A stretch of DNA of 64,000 bases, from positions 62,001 through 126,000 of the forward strand of contig BROI01000033.1 of NCBI GenBank assembly GCA_027923505.1, in the 5' to 3' direction. This stretch comes from Mayamaea pseudoterrestris. Its lineage: Eukaryota; Bacillariophyta; Bacillariophyceae; Sellaphorales; Sellaphoraceae. Positions 1 to 11,063 of the stretch are shown in pieces. Numbering within the stretch: position 1 is the first letter of the stretch; every line of letters starts with the position of its first letter. The position numbers and the translations under genes are program-made. The notes below the pieces were generated by a model. That model had not been told where the DNA came from, did not search any database, and saw nothing but the letters and a program-made list of their open reading frames with translations.

Positions 1-2
1 TG

Positions 3-2732
3 GACCTTTACCAGCGCACTCTTGATACGCTCGACTTTCCACGCATTCTACAAGCACTTGAGGAGCAGTGCACAACGGTACCTGCCAAGCGCATTATTCA
101 AAAGCAGCTGCATCAAAGGCAACCTGGTAGACTAGTTGACAACGAGAAAGTGGAGCTACGTGAAGCAGTGCCGACGCTCATGGCTGATACCGTAGACGGT
201 AGCCGCGAGCGTTATCAGGCCGTCCGAGAACTGCAGTGGCTGCAGATTGGAAGCACACCAACAACGGATTTGTCGCGCGTTTCCTATCGCAACCATCGAA
301 ACTACAAACAATCCGTCCTCAACTTTCCGTATGCTTCAAGCAACAGTTTTGATTTGGAACTCTTTTTCCAAGCGACGCAGCAAGGACGGGTGCTGCAAGG
401 TGCGGAGATTCGTGCCGTGGCCGACATGATGGAGTCGCTACAGAATACAATACTTTGGGGCGAAACGCTCCAAGAGCATGTTGGCGATGAATTCATTGCT
501 TTGCCGAAAATGACGCAGCAAATTCCTTTCAACGAAACATTGTACACGCTCCTGACGACGGCGCTGGAGCCCGACACGGACACGTTGTCGGGTAAAACGT
601 TTCCGCTCGTGGCGCAACTATGGTCTCGGGTGCGCTCCCTGCGAGCCGACATTTTGCAAACACTGGATGACTTGCTTTCCAAACCATCCATGCGACGAAA
701 TTTGGCGCTGGATTCTGGAGGTGCCTTGTACTCGGAGATGAGCTCGTCGGGTCGGTTGGTGATACCCGTTGATAGCAGCGCTGTCAAGAACAACATGGGA
801 ATTGTTCATGACACTAGCCGGAGCGGCAAGACTGTCTTTGTGGAACCGACGCAGATTGTTGGTCCGACGAATGAATTGAGACAAGCCGAAAGTGAGCTTC
901 AGCGCGAGGAAGCGCGGATATGGCGGTTGCTGACGGAACAAATAATATTGAACCAAGAATCTTTACTGGCTGGTGTCAATCGAGGCGTGGCACAGTTGGA
1001 TTTAGCGAGGGCTAGGCTACAAGTTGGAGAAATGATTCAGGGTGTCATTCCATCTGTAGAGGATGAAGGAGTCATTGTGTTGGAGAATGCCAAGCATCCA
1101 GTCTTGCTGCTGCGTCGAGTTGACAATGTTGTCGGAAGTGACGTTGATCTAGGACGTGGTGAGAATCAAGGATTGGTTCTGACAGGACCAAATAGTGGAG
1201 GAAAGACTGTCATTTTAAAGCTGCTTGGTCTTATGGCGCTCATGGCTAGATGTGGAATTCCAGTGCCTGCCGATGGAGCAAAGGAACGTGACGGTGAAGT
1301 CGTGTACATTCCCCGTGTTGACTGCTTCAAACCTGTCTTGGCGGATATTGGTGATATTCAAAGTGTCGGTGGCGACTTGTCGACATTTTCTGGACACATG
1401 CTGGTATGCCGCGAGGTTCTCGCCGAATCGCAACGTAATGCTTTGGTTTTGATGGATGAAGTAGGTTCAGGCACTGACCCAAACCAAGGTGTGGCGCTGG
1501 CACAGGCTTTGCTTGAGTCGTTATTGGAGACGGGTGCTCGTGTGGCCATCACAACCCACTTTATGCAACTGAAACAACTCGCTTCCTCAGACAACCGTTT
1601 CTCGGTTGGTGGTATGCAATTTGTCAATGGGCGACCGACATACAAGCTTATACCTGGTGTGGTGGGCGAGTCTTTTGCACTTTCCGTCGCCGAACGCCTA
1701 AAACTTCCGCAGAAAGTAATTGACCGCGCCAACATGCTGCTGGATTCTGAGACGAGGCAGATGGGTGACCTTATACGCGGCCTTGAAGATCAAAAAGTTT
1801 TGCTGGATCAGCAGTCGCTTGAATTGGAGGAGAAGCAAAAGGAAGTAGCTCGTTTAGAGCAAAAACTTGTCGAAGAAAAGATACGATTAGAAAAGAAACA
1901 ACTCATTGCTCGGAGAGAAGAGGCCAAAAAATTTGCCAAAACCCTTGAACTGAAGGAGCAAGCTTTGGAAGACTTACTTCGGAAGCTCAAGGAAGATCCA
2001 TCTCGACGCGTTGTTGCCAAAAGCTGGGACGAAATTAAAGTAATCAAGCGTGACGTAATGAAAGAAGCAGAGAATGTACCTAGTGTATTGGCTCGCAAGC
2101 AGCAGAATGCCGCTGTTTTGGATAATCTCCAAGCCGAGCTTGTTCCTCTCGCAGACATGGATGAGCGACCGGATTTCCAACCCGGTGACATGCTCATGGT
2201 ATGCAAACGAGGCCCCTTGTTGGGTCTTGATGCAGAGTTTGTGAGTGCATCGGGCAAGACAATCAACGTTAAAGTTAACAACATGAGCATGAACTTGAAA
2301 ATGACCGACCTGTCTCTACCCGGACAACTTCCAGCATCCATGGCAGGCATCAATCAACCAAAAAAGATCCAAATGACTGCCGCAGAACGAGCGATTGCCA
2401 TGGAGCGAAAGAGCAAGCCAAAGTCTGCATCTCCTCCGCCAAACACCCGTTCATCTTCCAGCTCTGGCGTCACCTTTCGCATCGAGTCGAACACAGTAGA
2501 CGTACGAGGCCTCACCTTTCACGAAGCTCAAGACAAGATCCGCACCAAGTTTAGCTCTGTTTTAATGTCGCGACAGACTGTGGTCTTTGTCCTTCATGGG
2601 CATGGCACTGGTGGCGTGCTGCGAAACAAGATTCGAAGCTGGCTGCAATCGGAACGACAGCTGGTAAAGACATTTGAGTCAGCCGATGCAATGGATGGAG
2701 GTGATGCATTTACAAGAGTCGAGCTGAGATGA
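3..2732 (+). CDS. mutS2: MutS2-like ATPase with C-terminal Smr domain (5' truncated by window edge)
   Basis: The reading frame is open from the first complete codon of the window, so the true start lies to the left; 909 residues are visible. The order is MutS core/clamp helices, then the ABC-type ATPase with Walker A GPNSGGKT at bases 1185-1208, Walker B region LMDEVGSGTDPNQG and switch His in ITTHF. A long charged coiled coil (about bases 1790-2000) and a Smr domain from about base 2490 follow, with VDVRGL and the HGHGTGGVL signature. MutS2 proteins lack the mismatch-reading domain of MutS and act on branched DNA or, in bacteria, on collided ribosomes; the Smr part is a nuclease or nucleic-acid-binding module. 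In algae and plants such genes are usually of plastid (cyanobacterial) descent, so an organelle role is inferred; the targeting peptide is outside the window. It ends with TGA. Confidence 0.9.
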   Translation, partial: DLYQRTLDTLDFPRILQALEEQCTTVPAKRIIQKQLHQRQPGRLVDNEKVELREAVPTLMADTVDGSRERYQAVRELQWLQIGSTPTTDLSRVSYRNHRNYKQSVLNFPYASSNSFDLELFFQATQQGRVLQGAEIRAVADMMESLQNTILWGETLQEHVGDEFIALPKMTQQIPFNETLYTLLTTALEPDTDTLSGKTFPLVAQLWSRVRSLRADILQTLDDLLSKPSMRRNLALDSGGALYSEMSSSGRLVIPVDSSAVKNNMGIVHDTSRSGKTVFVEPTQIVGPTNELRQAESELQREEARIWRLLTEQIILNQESLLAGVNRGVAQLDLARARLQVGEMIQGVIPSVEDEGVIVLENAKHPVLLLRRVDNVVGSDVDLGRGENQGLVLTGPNSGGKTVILKLLGLMALMARCGIPVPADGAKERDGEVVYIPRVDCFKPVLADIGDIQSVGGDLSTFSGHMLVCREVLAESQRNALVLMDEVGSGTDPNQGVALAQALLESLLETGARVAITTHFMQLKQLASSDNRFSVGGMQFVNGRPTYKLIPGVVGESFALSVAERLKLPQKVIDRANMLLDSETRQMGDLIRGLEDQKVLLDQQSLELEEKQKEVARLEQKLVEEKIRLEKKQLIARREEAKKFAKTLELKEQALEDLLRKLKEDPSRRVVAKSWDEIKVIKRDVMKEAENVPSVLARKQQNAAVLDNLQAELVPLADMDERPDFQPGDMLMVCKRGPLLGLDAEFVSASGKTINVKVNNMSMNLKMTDLSLPGQLPASMAGINQPKKIQMTAAERAIAMERKSKPKSASPPPNTRSSSSSGVTFRIESNTVDVRGLTFHEAQDKIRTKFSSVLMSRQTVVFVLHGHGTGGVLRNKIRSWLQSERQLVKTFESADAMDGGDAFTRVELR

Positions 2733-2926
2733 TGCCTCTCTTGTTGAAATGTGCCAGATCGTTAGCGCTGCCCGAGGGAGTGACTGAGCCAAACGCCAAA
2801 CCGAACCGACAGTGCTCCGAACTTAAAGTCGTGAGCTACACGTGAGATACAGACTTGCAGTTTGTACATTTTTTAATATATATTTTTGATTACAATGCAT
2901 CTATTCTATTCCTCTAGCGATGTCTA

Positions 2927-3745
2927 TCAATTGCCTTGCAGCATGACTAGCGGACTACATGGCCCCGACTGACACTCAATCCTATTCCATAGCATATTTG
3001 CCACTGTGCTCCGGCTCTCAGGTCGCTGCATGTAGCAGACAAATATGGGAACATGTCTCTGCAAATTATCATGATCATGTCGTAATCCTTGGTCGCCGCT
3101 CTTGGTTGCAGAGTGCTGCCTGCTCATATTCTCGCGCTCCGCGACGGATGCACAGGATGACGGAACCGCCACGAGTGTCACTTTGCCTTGCAATATATCC
3201 ATTCGTGATACACCCCTCAATGATATACTCCTCCATATATCTTGACGCCAAGTTGCATTTGATTCGCGGTAATTTGCGAGAAACACAAAATGATCCATGG
3301 CAACCATTGCCGCCATCGACGATGCATTCAAAGTGCTATCCATTGATTCCACAAGATGGACATGCCTTCGTCGCATGATGGCATCTTTGGGCAGTGTTCG
3401 ACTTTGCAGCATGGAAACTGTGGCTGGTACTTTTCCGTTCATATCCGATTTATTTGCGTCGGCGTTGTCGTTCTGAACTTGCATCATGGCCTGAGCCAGG
3501 GGCTCGGTCAAGCGCAAATCGCCAACCAATAGAGTGTCGTAGCCAAGTACTGGTAGAGGAACTGATGCAGATGTATGGTTCATCAAGAAATATGAACTAT
3601 CAAGTGTTTCTCCAAGCAAGTTGTGTTGAGGAGCTCATCAGATCGCGCAGCGGCTTTGTCGTCGAAGAAAAATGTTGCATGTCGCGTAAAAACCGGAGCG
3701 ACAGTTCCTCATCGTTTCGTTGCGTCAAATCGAGGCCAGTTTAGG
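2927..3745 (-). pseudogene. possible relic or mis-spliced gene of unknown function
   Basis: The minus strand from 3616 to 2927 is open for about 230 codons with balanced composition and three N-glycosylation sequons (NHTS, NASS, NATW), but there is no ATG near its 5' end and a stop lies just upstream. From 3745 to 3610 a different minus frame reads like protein (for example RNDEELSLRFLRDMQ) and runs into a stop at the point where the first frame becomes sensible. I could not place a convincing GT-AG intron between them. This looks like a decayed or frameshifted gene, but a chance open frame or an unseen intron is possible. No family is recognised. Confidence 0.28.
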
Positions 3746-4550
3746 ATGTAGATCATGTATGTATTGGACCAACGACTGTTACCTTTAAAAAAGCGTACAA
3801 TCGGAGCTCAGTTGCATTGCCAAAGACTTCCCACGGAAGCTTGCAAAGGGTGCAGAAGCCTGGTTGTATGTGGGGATCAAGTCATGGAGGTATATCTAAA
3901 GCATGCTCTTTGGCTTGCATTCAATCATGACATACTTGGGACCTATAACTTGCAAACGCGTACAAGCATGATTTGTCTACCCTGGACGGGGTAGCTATTG
4001 CATCTAACGAAATCATTGCATAGCTACGTTGGTTGAAGTTGAGCTTCGAATGCCACGCCATTCGCTTCGTTCGCACGACAGTGCAACAGCGCCACGCCAC
4101 AATGATACCCTCGCACGAATGCGCATCTGACACCATTTCAAATATTCGACTCCGAGTCCTGCCAATGATATGCACTGCGTCGATTCTATTGGCTCTTTAT
4201 TGGCATTCGTGTTGATTCGAGCCATGGACAAATCGGGTCGGATGAGACTTTAGTCACAAGGACTTAACGACTTAAAGGTGTCCCACATGGGCAATATAAC
4301 GACGAGCAGGAATGACTACAGGGCAGTTTAAATATAGGCATGGATGACTGCATAAACGACTGCATGGTCCGCAAACACCGAAAAAGACTTCTCAGACAGT
4401 GCGTCAATTAGGATGCGAAAGCCGCTGACAAAAAATCGGTGGCGCAACGACGATGCGCACCTTCGCACTTGTGGCGCGCACTCAAATCTTTGTGCCTGCA
4501 CTGAATGAACGCGACACAATTTTGCACTTCCTTCATTTGATTGCTTCATC
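3746..4550. other. non-coding stretch upstream of the helicase-associated-domain gene
   Basis: Only short, mutually overlapping open frames without domain character are seen here. It probably holds the promoter and 5' UTR of the gene starting at 4551; no RNA gene or strong repeat was seen. Confidence 0.4.
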
Positions 4551-5543
4551 ATGAACTTTTTGCCAATGCAAAGCCCTCTCCAATGGAATGGATACACTCC
4601 ACTCATGGATCCATACAAGTACCTTTATCCAACAGCACAGCCACAAGTCCCACTCTACAGCTTGGCGATGTACAATGGTGGAGCCTTCCAAGGAATGGAA
4701 CGCTTTCAAGATTTTCATTCACTCTATCCAGTGCCAGCCTCCTCCAGCGATTTCAAGGAATTGTCCCTCAAGGAGATTCTCGACCTTTCGGAAGACTTGC
4801 TGCTGGACAGTGACGACGAGGAAGACAGCAGCAGCAGCAACTACGACGATGATGACGATCCTCTCATGACAACTCCCATTCTTGAGCCACACATGTTTGT
4901 ACCGCCACCAATCCTTTCCAGTTGCGTCTCGAGAGACATTGTCCATCCCATTACTCCTTCCAACAGCAGTAACACGCTCGCCGACGATATGGAAAACCCA
5001 AAGAAGCGCCGCCGTGAAAGCAACAGTACAGCAGCATCAGTCTCCTCCTCGACTCCCCCCCCTCGCTTTCGCGAATACCAAGCCGGCAAATGGTCATGCA
5101 TGTTTGAGGAACTGTTGGCATACAAGGAGGAACATGGCGATGCTTGCGTTCCCTACACGTACAAGCGCAACCGTGCACTGGCACGCTGGGTCAAACGACA
5201 GCGATACCAATATCGCTTGATGGTCTCTGGCCAGCCATCCACCATGACGCAAGATCGCGCCAACGCCCTCGACGCCATTGGATTCTGCTGGGACTTTCAA
5301 GCCTCCAACTGGATGGAGCAGCTCGAGCAACTCAAGGAGTTTCAAGCCAAGCATGGCCACGTGCGTGTGCCGTCGCAGTACCCCGAGAATCCGTCACTGG
5401 CAGTGTGGGTCAAATGTCAACGAAGGCAGCACACGCTAAAATTGCAAGGCAAGCCGCACAACATTACCGCAGAGCGCATAGCAGTGCTTGATCAACTTGG
5501 TTTTGCATGGGAGGGGCGATCCTCCAAAAAGCAGCGAGTTTAA
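4551..5543 (+). CDS. protein with two helicase-associated (HA) domains
   Basis: A single-exon gene of 330 residues starting at ATG 4551 and ending with TAA. Residues 1-75 are Pro/Tyr/Ser-rich. An acidic Ser/Asp run (DSDDEEDSSSSNYDDDDD) lies near residues 88-105, and a basic patch PKKRRRES near 150 may be a nuclear signal. Two tandem helicase-associated domains of about 65-70 residues follow, each with the pattern W..(L)..(K/E)..HG.(A/V).VP......L..WV..QR and closing with a conserved GF.W turn (IGFCWDF and LGFAWEG). HA domains (Pfam Helicase_assoc) are stand-alone in many diatom proteins and are thought to bind nucleic acid; no helicase motor is present here. The acidic stretch suggests a transcription-related role, which is inference. 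Confidence 0.85.
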   Translation: MNFLPMQSPLQWNGYTPLMDPYKYLYPTAQPQVPLYSLAMYNGGAFQGMERFQDFHSLYPVPASSSDFKELSLKEILDLSEDLLLDSDDEEDSSSSNYDDDDDPLMTTPILEPHMFVPPPILSSCVSRDIVHPITPSNSSNTLADDMENPKKRRRESNSTAASVSSSTPPPRFREYQAGKWSCMFEELLAYKEEHGDACVPYTYKRNRALARWVKRQRYQYRLMVSGQPSTMTQDRANALDAIGFCWDFQASNWMEQLEQLKEFQAKHGHVRVPSQYPENPSLAVWVKCQRRQHTLKLQGKPHNITAERIAVLDQLGFAWEGRSSKKQRV

Positions 5544-5854
5544 TAAGGGCAAGATGGGTAGAGACTAGAGACGTTTCCTGCGGGTCGCATTCATTGGAAT
5601 GCATCATTGTCAAAAAAATAGTACACCATAATTTAGAGTTGTTGTTCTGCGATGCATTCTTTAGTCAAAGCGCGTAGTTACTGTAAGTTTAAGCTCGTCG
5701 CGTGTGGACAAGCAGGCCGTGGTTGCCCAATCGGTCCCAAACAGTAGTGCGAGTCGCGTAGGCAAAGAATAAACCGGCGGTTGCCCCAAGGACGACGTCT
5801 AGAGTCGCCATGGACGAAACGATTCTAGTATGGCCAACCTTATTGGGCAAACCT
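5544..5854. other. convergent intergenic region
   Basis: This is the gap between the convergent 3' ends of the helicase-associated-domain gene and membrane protein A. It should hold both 3' UTRs. Short A/T-rich stretches are present, with no further feature seen. Confidence 0.5.
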
Positions 5855-8029
5855 CTACCAAACGACAATCGTGCTGAGTCGCATATACGCACCATCGCCC
5901 GAGACGCGAGCTCGAATCTCGTAGCGGCCTTGACTACTAGGAGGAAAGTAGGCGTTGCCGCCATCTGCTCCATGTTTCAAGAATGTTGCTGCAGAAGCTG
6001 TCGTCGTATTTGTGACTTTGAGTCCGTTAATTTCCATTTCGATCGCTCCAGTCGCGAATCCATCCTCGCGAACATCGCCTTCAGGACAACGCCAGCCACA
6101 GGAAGCCAATGCAATCATGACGAGGCCCTTGCGCGGTTCACCATTATCGTAATATTTTAATTCGCGATCGTTTGGAAACGTTATAGACTGCCAGCCATCA
6201 GTCGACGAGATCAAGTAGTAGTCTTTAAAGTCCTGGTTGAGCGGGACGACGCAGTCACGGGCACCATGAGATTCTTCAAACACCAGGCGCATGATACCAT
6301 CAGAATCAGAAGTATTACGGGCTTCGTCCACTTGCATTCCCACATCATAGTCAATGTAGCTTGTCATCTTGTCGGCCCGCTCCGTCATGATTCCCAAGTA
6401 GCGCGACTGAGCGGGAAGTCGAGCCGTTCGACACCATGGCCGCTTTCGAACGACCAAATTCATGTCGATGCTCGGGTCACTGACAATGCCTTCCTTCGCA
6501 TGGACAGTCATTTCGCTTTGTTGAAACGTTTTATAATCCTCATCTTCCTCGACAGTCAGCGTTTTCAACAGATCACCCGGCTCATAGGACCCTCTGTCTA
6601 CAAGTCCTTGCACGGCAGCATCGAGAATGTCAAAGAGAGACAAGGCCATGATCGTCCCATACATGGCATGGTATTTCCTGCTCATGTATAGGAATGAACT
6701 GTTTAGTAAGACCGGCAAAACGCATTGACTCAAAAAGCGACAGACATGTACTACTCACCATCCAGGATGCCATTTCACCTTGTACTTGCGCTCCGGACAC
6801 ATTGGACTCCAGCGCTCCAAGCCGCAGAAAGGATCGCCAACTTCCATCTGCCCCTGACACTTCATGTTTCGCGACAGCGGTCCCATGGCTTGCAGCTCCT
6901 CCTCCGTTTTACCAAACGAATCGGGCAATAAGTCACCAACTTGATTCACCGTCTCCTCATTCAAGTAGAGCACCGGCATGCCGTGCTCCTCCAAATGCTG
7001 CATGACATCCAGTCGCGCCTGTCCTCGTCGTCCGACGGCATTCAACGCCACCATGCCGGGGCGATTGGGATGAATCGCCGCGTGCGCAAAGTAATTCTCA
7101 AAAATACCAAAGTTACTACCATCCGTCATGCCATAGTCCCAGCTCAACATGTCAATGTCGAGTCCAAATATTTGATCGACGCACGCCCCAATTTCCAATC
7201 CGCTCGACGTTCCGCCCATGGCGTAGTTGCGGCCCACGAAGCGCATTCCCATTGACGCAAACACGGGAGCCAGCAGCTGCTCCAGTCGCGCCGTGTAGGA
7301 CTCGTTGAAGTAGTTGCCGTGACCCGCCGCCGCCGAGTGTCCGCCCGTGGCCCATATGAATGGGACCATCATGGTGTCGCTGCCGTCTTGCAAGTGTCTG
7401 TTTTGTCGCATGTTGGATAAACTTTGCTCGTCGCTTCGCTGGTGCAACTGCCGTCGTCGTTCATCGTCGTCCTTTGCCCGCAGCTGCACTTTAAGTAGTT
7501 TCGTTTGCAGCTTGCGCACCATGCGATGGCGCGAACGATTCAATGGACTGGCAAAGGTTAGGTTGCGCGACAGAAACATTTCCTGGGCGGCTTGCGTTCC
7601 ATATTCGGCTTCGAGACGGTCATGAAATTGTTGCTTGGCTTGCCGTAGATTGGCTTGGAGCGATGGAACGTCAAACGCTTGTTTTGACAGAGATAGAATG
7701 ACTTGATGTTGATTGAGGTATGCGAATGGATCGTCAATGTCAATGCCGCTGGTGACCGGTATGGTGAGAAGCGTTCCAGTCTCCCTTGTCTCGTACAAAA
7801 GCGTTTCATTCTTGACTCTCGTGGAACCAAATTCCACTTGGTGCTCCTCCTTTTCCGTAAAGAGGGCGAGCAACAGGACGATAATTACGACCAGCGGACC
7901 AATGGTTTTGCAAGTCGACCGAAGAGCCAAGGACCACCGACGACTGCTGCTGCTGCCATTCAAACGAACTAGCGGCACTTGCTCGACGCTCGTCTCCAAA
8001 GACTGCTTGTTCGCCTTGTTGCCTGACAT
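5855..8029 (-). CDS. type II membrane protein with SGNH-hydrolase-like luminal domain (paralogue A)
   Basis: Two exons, 8029-6759 and 6677-5855, are joined by an 81-bp GTGAGT...CAG intron (6678-6758), giving 697 residues ending in TAG. A cytoplasmic head of about 45 residues precedes one hydrophobic span (PLVVIIVLLLALF), so the protein is probably a type II Golgi/secretory membrane protein. The luminal part has GHSAAAGHGNYFNESY, GRNYAMGGTSSGLE and DIDMLSWDYGMTDG, which resemble the blocks of SGNH/GDSL-type hydrolases, although a canonical GDS motif is absent. The C-terminal third contains a predicted beta-rich region (VPLNQDFKDYYLI, REDGFATGAIEMEINGLKV). It is clearly paralogous to the gene at 18467-20971, sharing WHPGW, QDFKDYY and DGWQS blocks. 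The enzymatic role is uncertain; a lineage-specific family is likely. Confidence 0.82.
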
Positions 8030-8282
8030 GGTAAGAGCAGAACCTGTGATATGTGCAACTCAATGCCCATGCAGTCTCGCGAAAAAAATGTCTGCAGGGC
8101 GCAAGCATCGGCAGTGGCATAATTGGGTTCGAGGTTTAGAAAGTCTTTTTGCTCTGAGTGATATTTTACTTTTCATGACGACGAAGCCAATCATTGTGAG
8201 TCCCGTAAAGACTCAACTGTGACATCAAAAAGCGTCCGATTCGTTGCTCGCACCACTCATCATCATCTTTCATCTTGTCACC

Positions 8283-10988
8283 ATGGCGGCATCACCAGCG
8301 GCACTGACGAATCGCTTTCGACTGCTTCAGTCGTGGCTCTTGCTCGGAGCGACAGTGCTTGTAAATCCTTCCGAGTCATTTCTGGTTCAATCTCATGATA
8401 TTAGCGGACGACGACAGCGCAACTGTTTCAACGCGGCATTGGCTACCCACGTTGTATCATGCTCCAAGCGCTCCCAATTGTTTTTGCAGCAACGAGATCA
8501 TGATGACCATCATTATTTCAGCATTTACGATCCCGACGACCGCGCGTGGTTGAATCATCAATGCAAGTCGCAGCAAGCCAATGTGGTGCAAACCATTCGC
8601 ACGGCCAGCAACGCGACGCAAGTCATGGATGCGCTCGTCGAGTCGTCTGGTTTGTCGCCGACGAGACTAACCTATCCAGTGGCGGCAGCAGCGTTGCGAA
8701 CATTGGCAGTGCTTGACAGAAGAAACATGAAAGTCTGTCGCAATAACAATGATGATGAAGCTGTTACAGCAGGAGCTGCTGCGTGTCGGCAAGATCATGA
8801 CAACGATCAGTCATCGATACGAGTGCAGCACGAACTTTTGCAAGCCATATACAATCATGTCATGGAAGATGCAAATGGCGCATTGGACGATGACCAAGAA
8901 ATGCGTCTCTACAGCCAGTATGCACTCGCGGATACGCTTGCTGCCATGGCAATGTTACAACAGAAGCAACGAAATGAAACACTACCTTCCGATACAGCAG
9001 ACAGCCATACACGTGTCAGTTCATATCTTCCAAATTCATCGTTACATGATCTTGGCAATCGCATTTGGTCACTACTCTTTGACGACTATGACGCTCCGTT
9101 GCCGTCGCCCAAACGCCTCGCAAACTGCTTGCTGGCGAGTGACAAGCTCGGCTTGCTGGATACATTGACGCCGCAGAAACTCATGACGCTCGATCGCCTG
9201 CATCATCGCCTGGCGCAGGGAGACGCCATGGGGGAGTTGTCGGGCCCAACGTTGGTGCGCTTGCTGTTTTTGGCGTTGCGTCAGACGCGCCACATGCCAA
9301 CGTATGCGCCAACGGAGGCGCCGCTGCTGCGTGTCTTGGCGCGTCGATTGCGCAAGGAATCTGTACGCAACACCTTGTCGACGCATCAGCTCATGCTAGT
9401 GCTGCGAGGAACTGTTGTGGCGACGTTAGCGCCATGGAGCAATGATGCGGAAATGGAAGCGCAGCTTGTCGAGGAGCTCAATGTCATGGTGTACACCCTC
9501 ATACGTCATGAAGCATTGAAGCGGATTGATTTAAGTCCGTCGCAATCCACTGACTTGCTACAAATTGTAATGAAGATGCATTTGCCGTGGGAAGACGTTG
9601 TTGTGCAACAGATAATGACTCGAATGAAGACTCTCGTCTATTCCTCATGCCCAACCAGCGCAGTATGGTTGCAACAATCAGCAAGTATGTTGGAAGCTTT
9701 AGCATACTGGAGACAAGATTTTGACACGGGCGCAACGTTTTTGCATGTTGGAGAAACACTTAGAGAGGATATACGTGCAGATGCTAAGGAAGCGACACGA
9801 AACGTTCGCCATGTGAATTCACTGCTTCGGTCCGCCGTACTCTTGCATCGTCGCGATGCAACAACCATTGCGCCCTACGTTGCGTTGGCAACGCAGCTCA
9901 TTGCGTACGATGACAAATTCTTGCAAGGATGTCGGGCCAGCGAGGTTGTGAACTTGGCATGGTTCTTGTTGCGCGGCCGTCTTCATGAGCACACGGACAT
10001 GGCTGATGAACTTGTGAACAAGTTGGCATACCGGTTGCTGCAAGAAGATGCCATTATTGCTTGTACTCCAAAGTTGGCAAGTCGCATCATCAGCAGCTTT
10101 ACAGATCTCTTTGCGCTACAAGCAGAGACACGCAAAATAGTGCAAGACGATGGTTCGGCTGCTACCGGTAGTCAAGTGTTATTGTCGCAGCTCTTCGATG
10201 CGTTTGGAAGCCATTTGCTTTCCGTGGCCGCACTATCTCCAGCGGAACTATCTTCGTGCATCCACGCCATTGCAAAGGCATCGTACACGAGCAACAGGGG
10301 GATATTTGATTGCTTAATGGAAGAGTTTACGCAGAGACTTTACGCCGGGGCCACTGTTCGGCAAGCGACCCAATGCTTGTTGGCTTGCGCCAAAATGATG
10401 GCATGGGAAGATGATGATTTCGTTGAAATCGGGACACCACCATATTCGCAGCATGCACATGCCTTCTGCCGGTTTATAGTCCAAGAGCATGATTCTCTTT
10501 CAAGCCAAGATGTCAGTCAAGCATTGTGGTCTGTGGCTCGCCTGCGAATCGTTGACAAGAGCTTGATTGATCCATTGTTTGACCGAGCCAAGACGCTTGC
10601 TGGGGTGCTTTCAATGCAAGAAATTGCAGGCATTCTCTCGGCGATGAACAAACTCGATTATAAGCAATACGATGTTGTTTACGCTATTACGCGACGTCTT
10701 GCAAACACATCCGAAATTCGAAAAGAACAACCCTCCCCGCAAGAATGCTCTGTCATTTTACATTCTCTTGCGTGGATGGACATACGCGACGATGCGATAT
10801 ACGAGGCTCTCACGCAATGCATGCTGGCTCAGATAGATCAGACGAACGCACAGGCAGTTGCGACGGTACTCTGGGCACACGAGACGGTACATATATCGCC
10901 TCCGCAGCTGCTGCTTAACAAGTACGCCAATGTGAAACTTGGCATGGCGCCTGCAGTGCGGCGAAACAGCGTTCAGGAAGCCTGGTAG
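8283..10988 (+). CDS. helical-repeat (RAP/FASTK/OPR-like) protein, putatively plastid-targeted
   Basis: A single exon of 901 residues from ATG 8283 (context caccATGG) to TAG. The N-terminus has a hydrophobic signal-peptide-like stretch (SWLLLGATVLVNP) followed by SESFLVQ, reminiscent of the ASAFAP motif that directs diatom pre-proteins into the complex plastid. The body is alpha-helical with degenerate repeats of about 35-40 residues, clearest at the C-terminus: SQDVSQALWSVARLRI, MQEIAGILSAMNKLD, PQECSVILHSLAWMD and NAQAVATVLWAHETV. The repeated LxSxARL-type phrase is typical of organellar RNA-binding proteins with FASTK/RAP-associated or OPR-like repeats, which act in processing or stability of organelle transcripts. 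I do not see a C-terminal RAP domain. The RNA-binding role is inferred from fold type only. Confidence 0.72.
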   Translation: MAASPAALTNRFRLLQSWLLLGATVLVNPSESFLVQSHDISGRRQRNCFNAALATHVVSCSKRSQLFLQQRDHDDHHYFSIYDPDDRAWLNHQCKSQQANVVQTIRTASNATQVMDALVESSGLSPTRLTYPVAAAALRTLAVLDRRNMKVCRNNNDDEAVTAGAAACRQDHDNDQSSIRVQHELLQAIYNHVMEDANGALDDDQEMRLYSQYALADTLAAMAMLQQKQRNETLPSDTADSHTRVSSYLPNSSLHDLGNRIWSLLFDDYDAPLPSPKRLANCLLASDKLGLLDTLTPQKLMTLDRLHHRLAQGDAMGELSGPTLVRLLFLALRQTRHMPTYAPTEAPLLRVLARRLRKESVRNTLSTHQLMLVLRGTVVATLAPWSNDAEMEAQLVEELNVMVYTLIRHEALKRIDLSPSQSTDLLQIVMKMHLPWEDVVVQQIMTRMKTLVYSSCPTSAVWLQQSASMLEALAYWRQDFDTGATFLHVGETLREDIRADAKEATRNVRHVNSLLRSAVLLHRRDATTIAPYVALATQLIAYDDKFLQGCRASEVVNLAWFLLRGRLHEHTDMADELVNKLAYRLLQEDAIIACTPKLASRIISSFTDLFALQAETRKIVQDDGSAATGSQVLLSQLFDAFGSHLLSVAALSPAELSSCIHAIAKASYTSNRGIFDCLMEEFTQRLYAGATVRQATQCLLACAKMMAWEDDDFVEIGTPPYSQHAHAFCRFIVQEHDSLSSQDVSQALWSVARLRIVDKSLIDPLFDRAKTLAGVLSMQEIAGILSAMNKLDYKQYDVVYAITRRLANTSEIRKEQPSPQECSVILHSLAWMDIRDDAIYEALTQCMLAQIDQTNAQAVATVLWAHETVHISPPQLLLNKYANVKLGMAPAVRRNSVQEAW

Positions 10989-11063
10989 ATTTAACATAAT
11001 GTTGGCATTACGTATTCCCTCATCTGTAAATTATACGTATACTATGACTAGTTAAGAATGCAA

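Noticed and set aside
302-2353. Long antisense open frames inside the MutS2 gene.
   Set aside because: They are reverse-strand shadows of a strongly coding frame with no independent support.
1-2732. Eukaryotic MSH mismatch-repair protein.
   Set aside because: The presence of the Smr domain and post-ATPase coiled coil and absence of MSH-specific parts favour MutS2.
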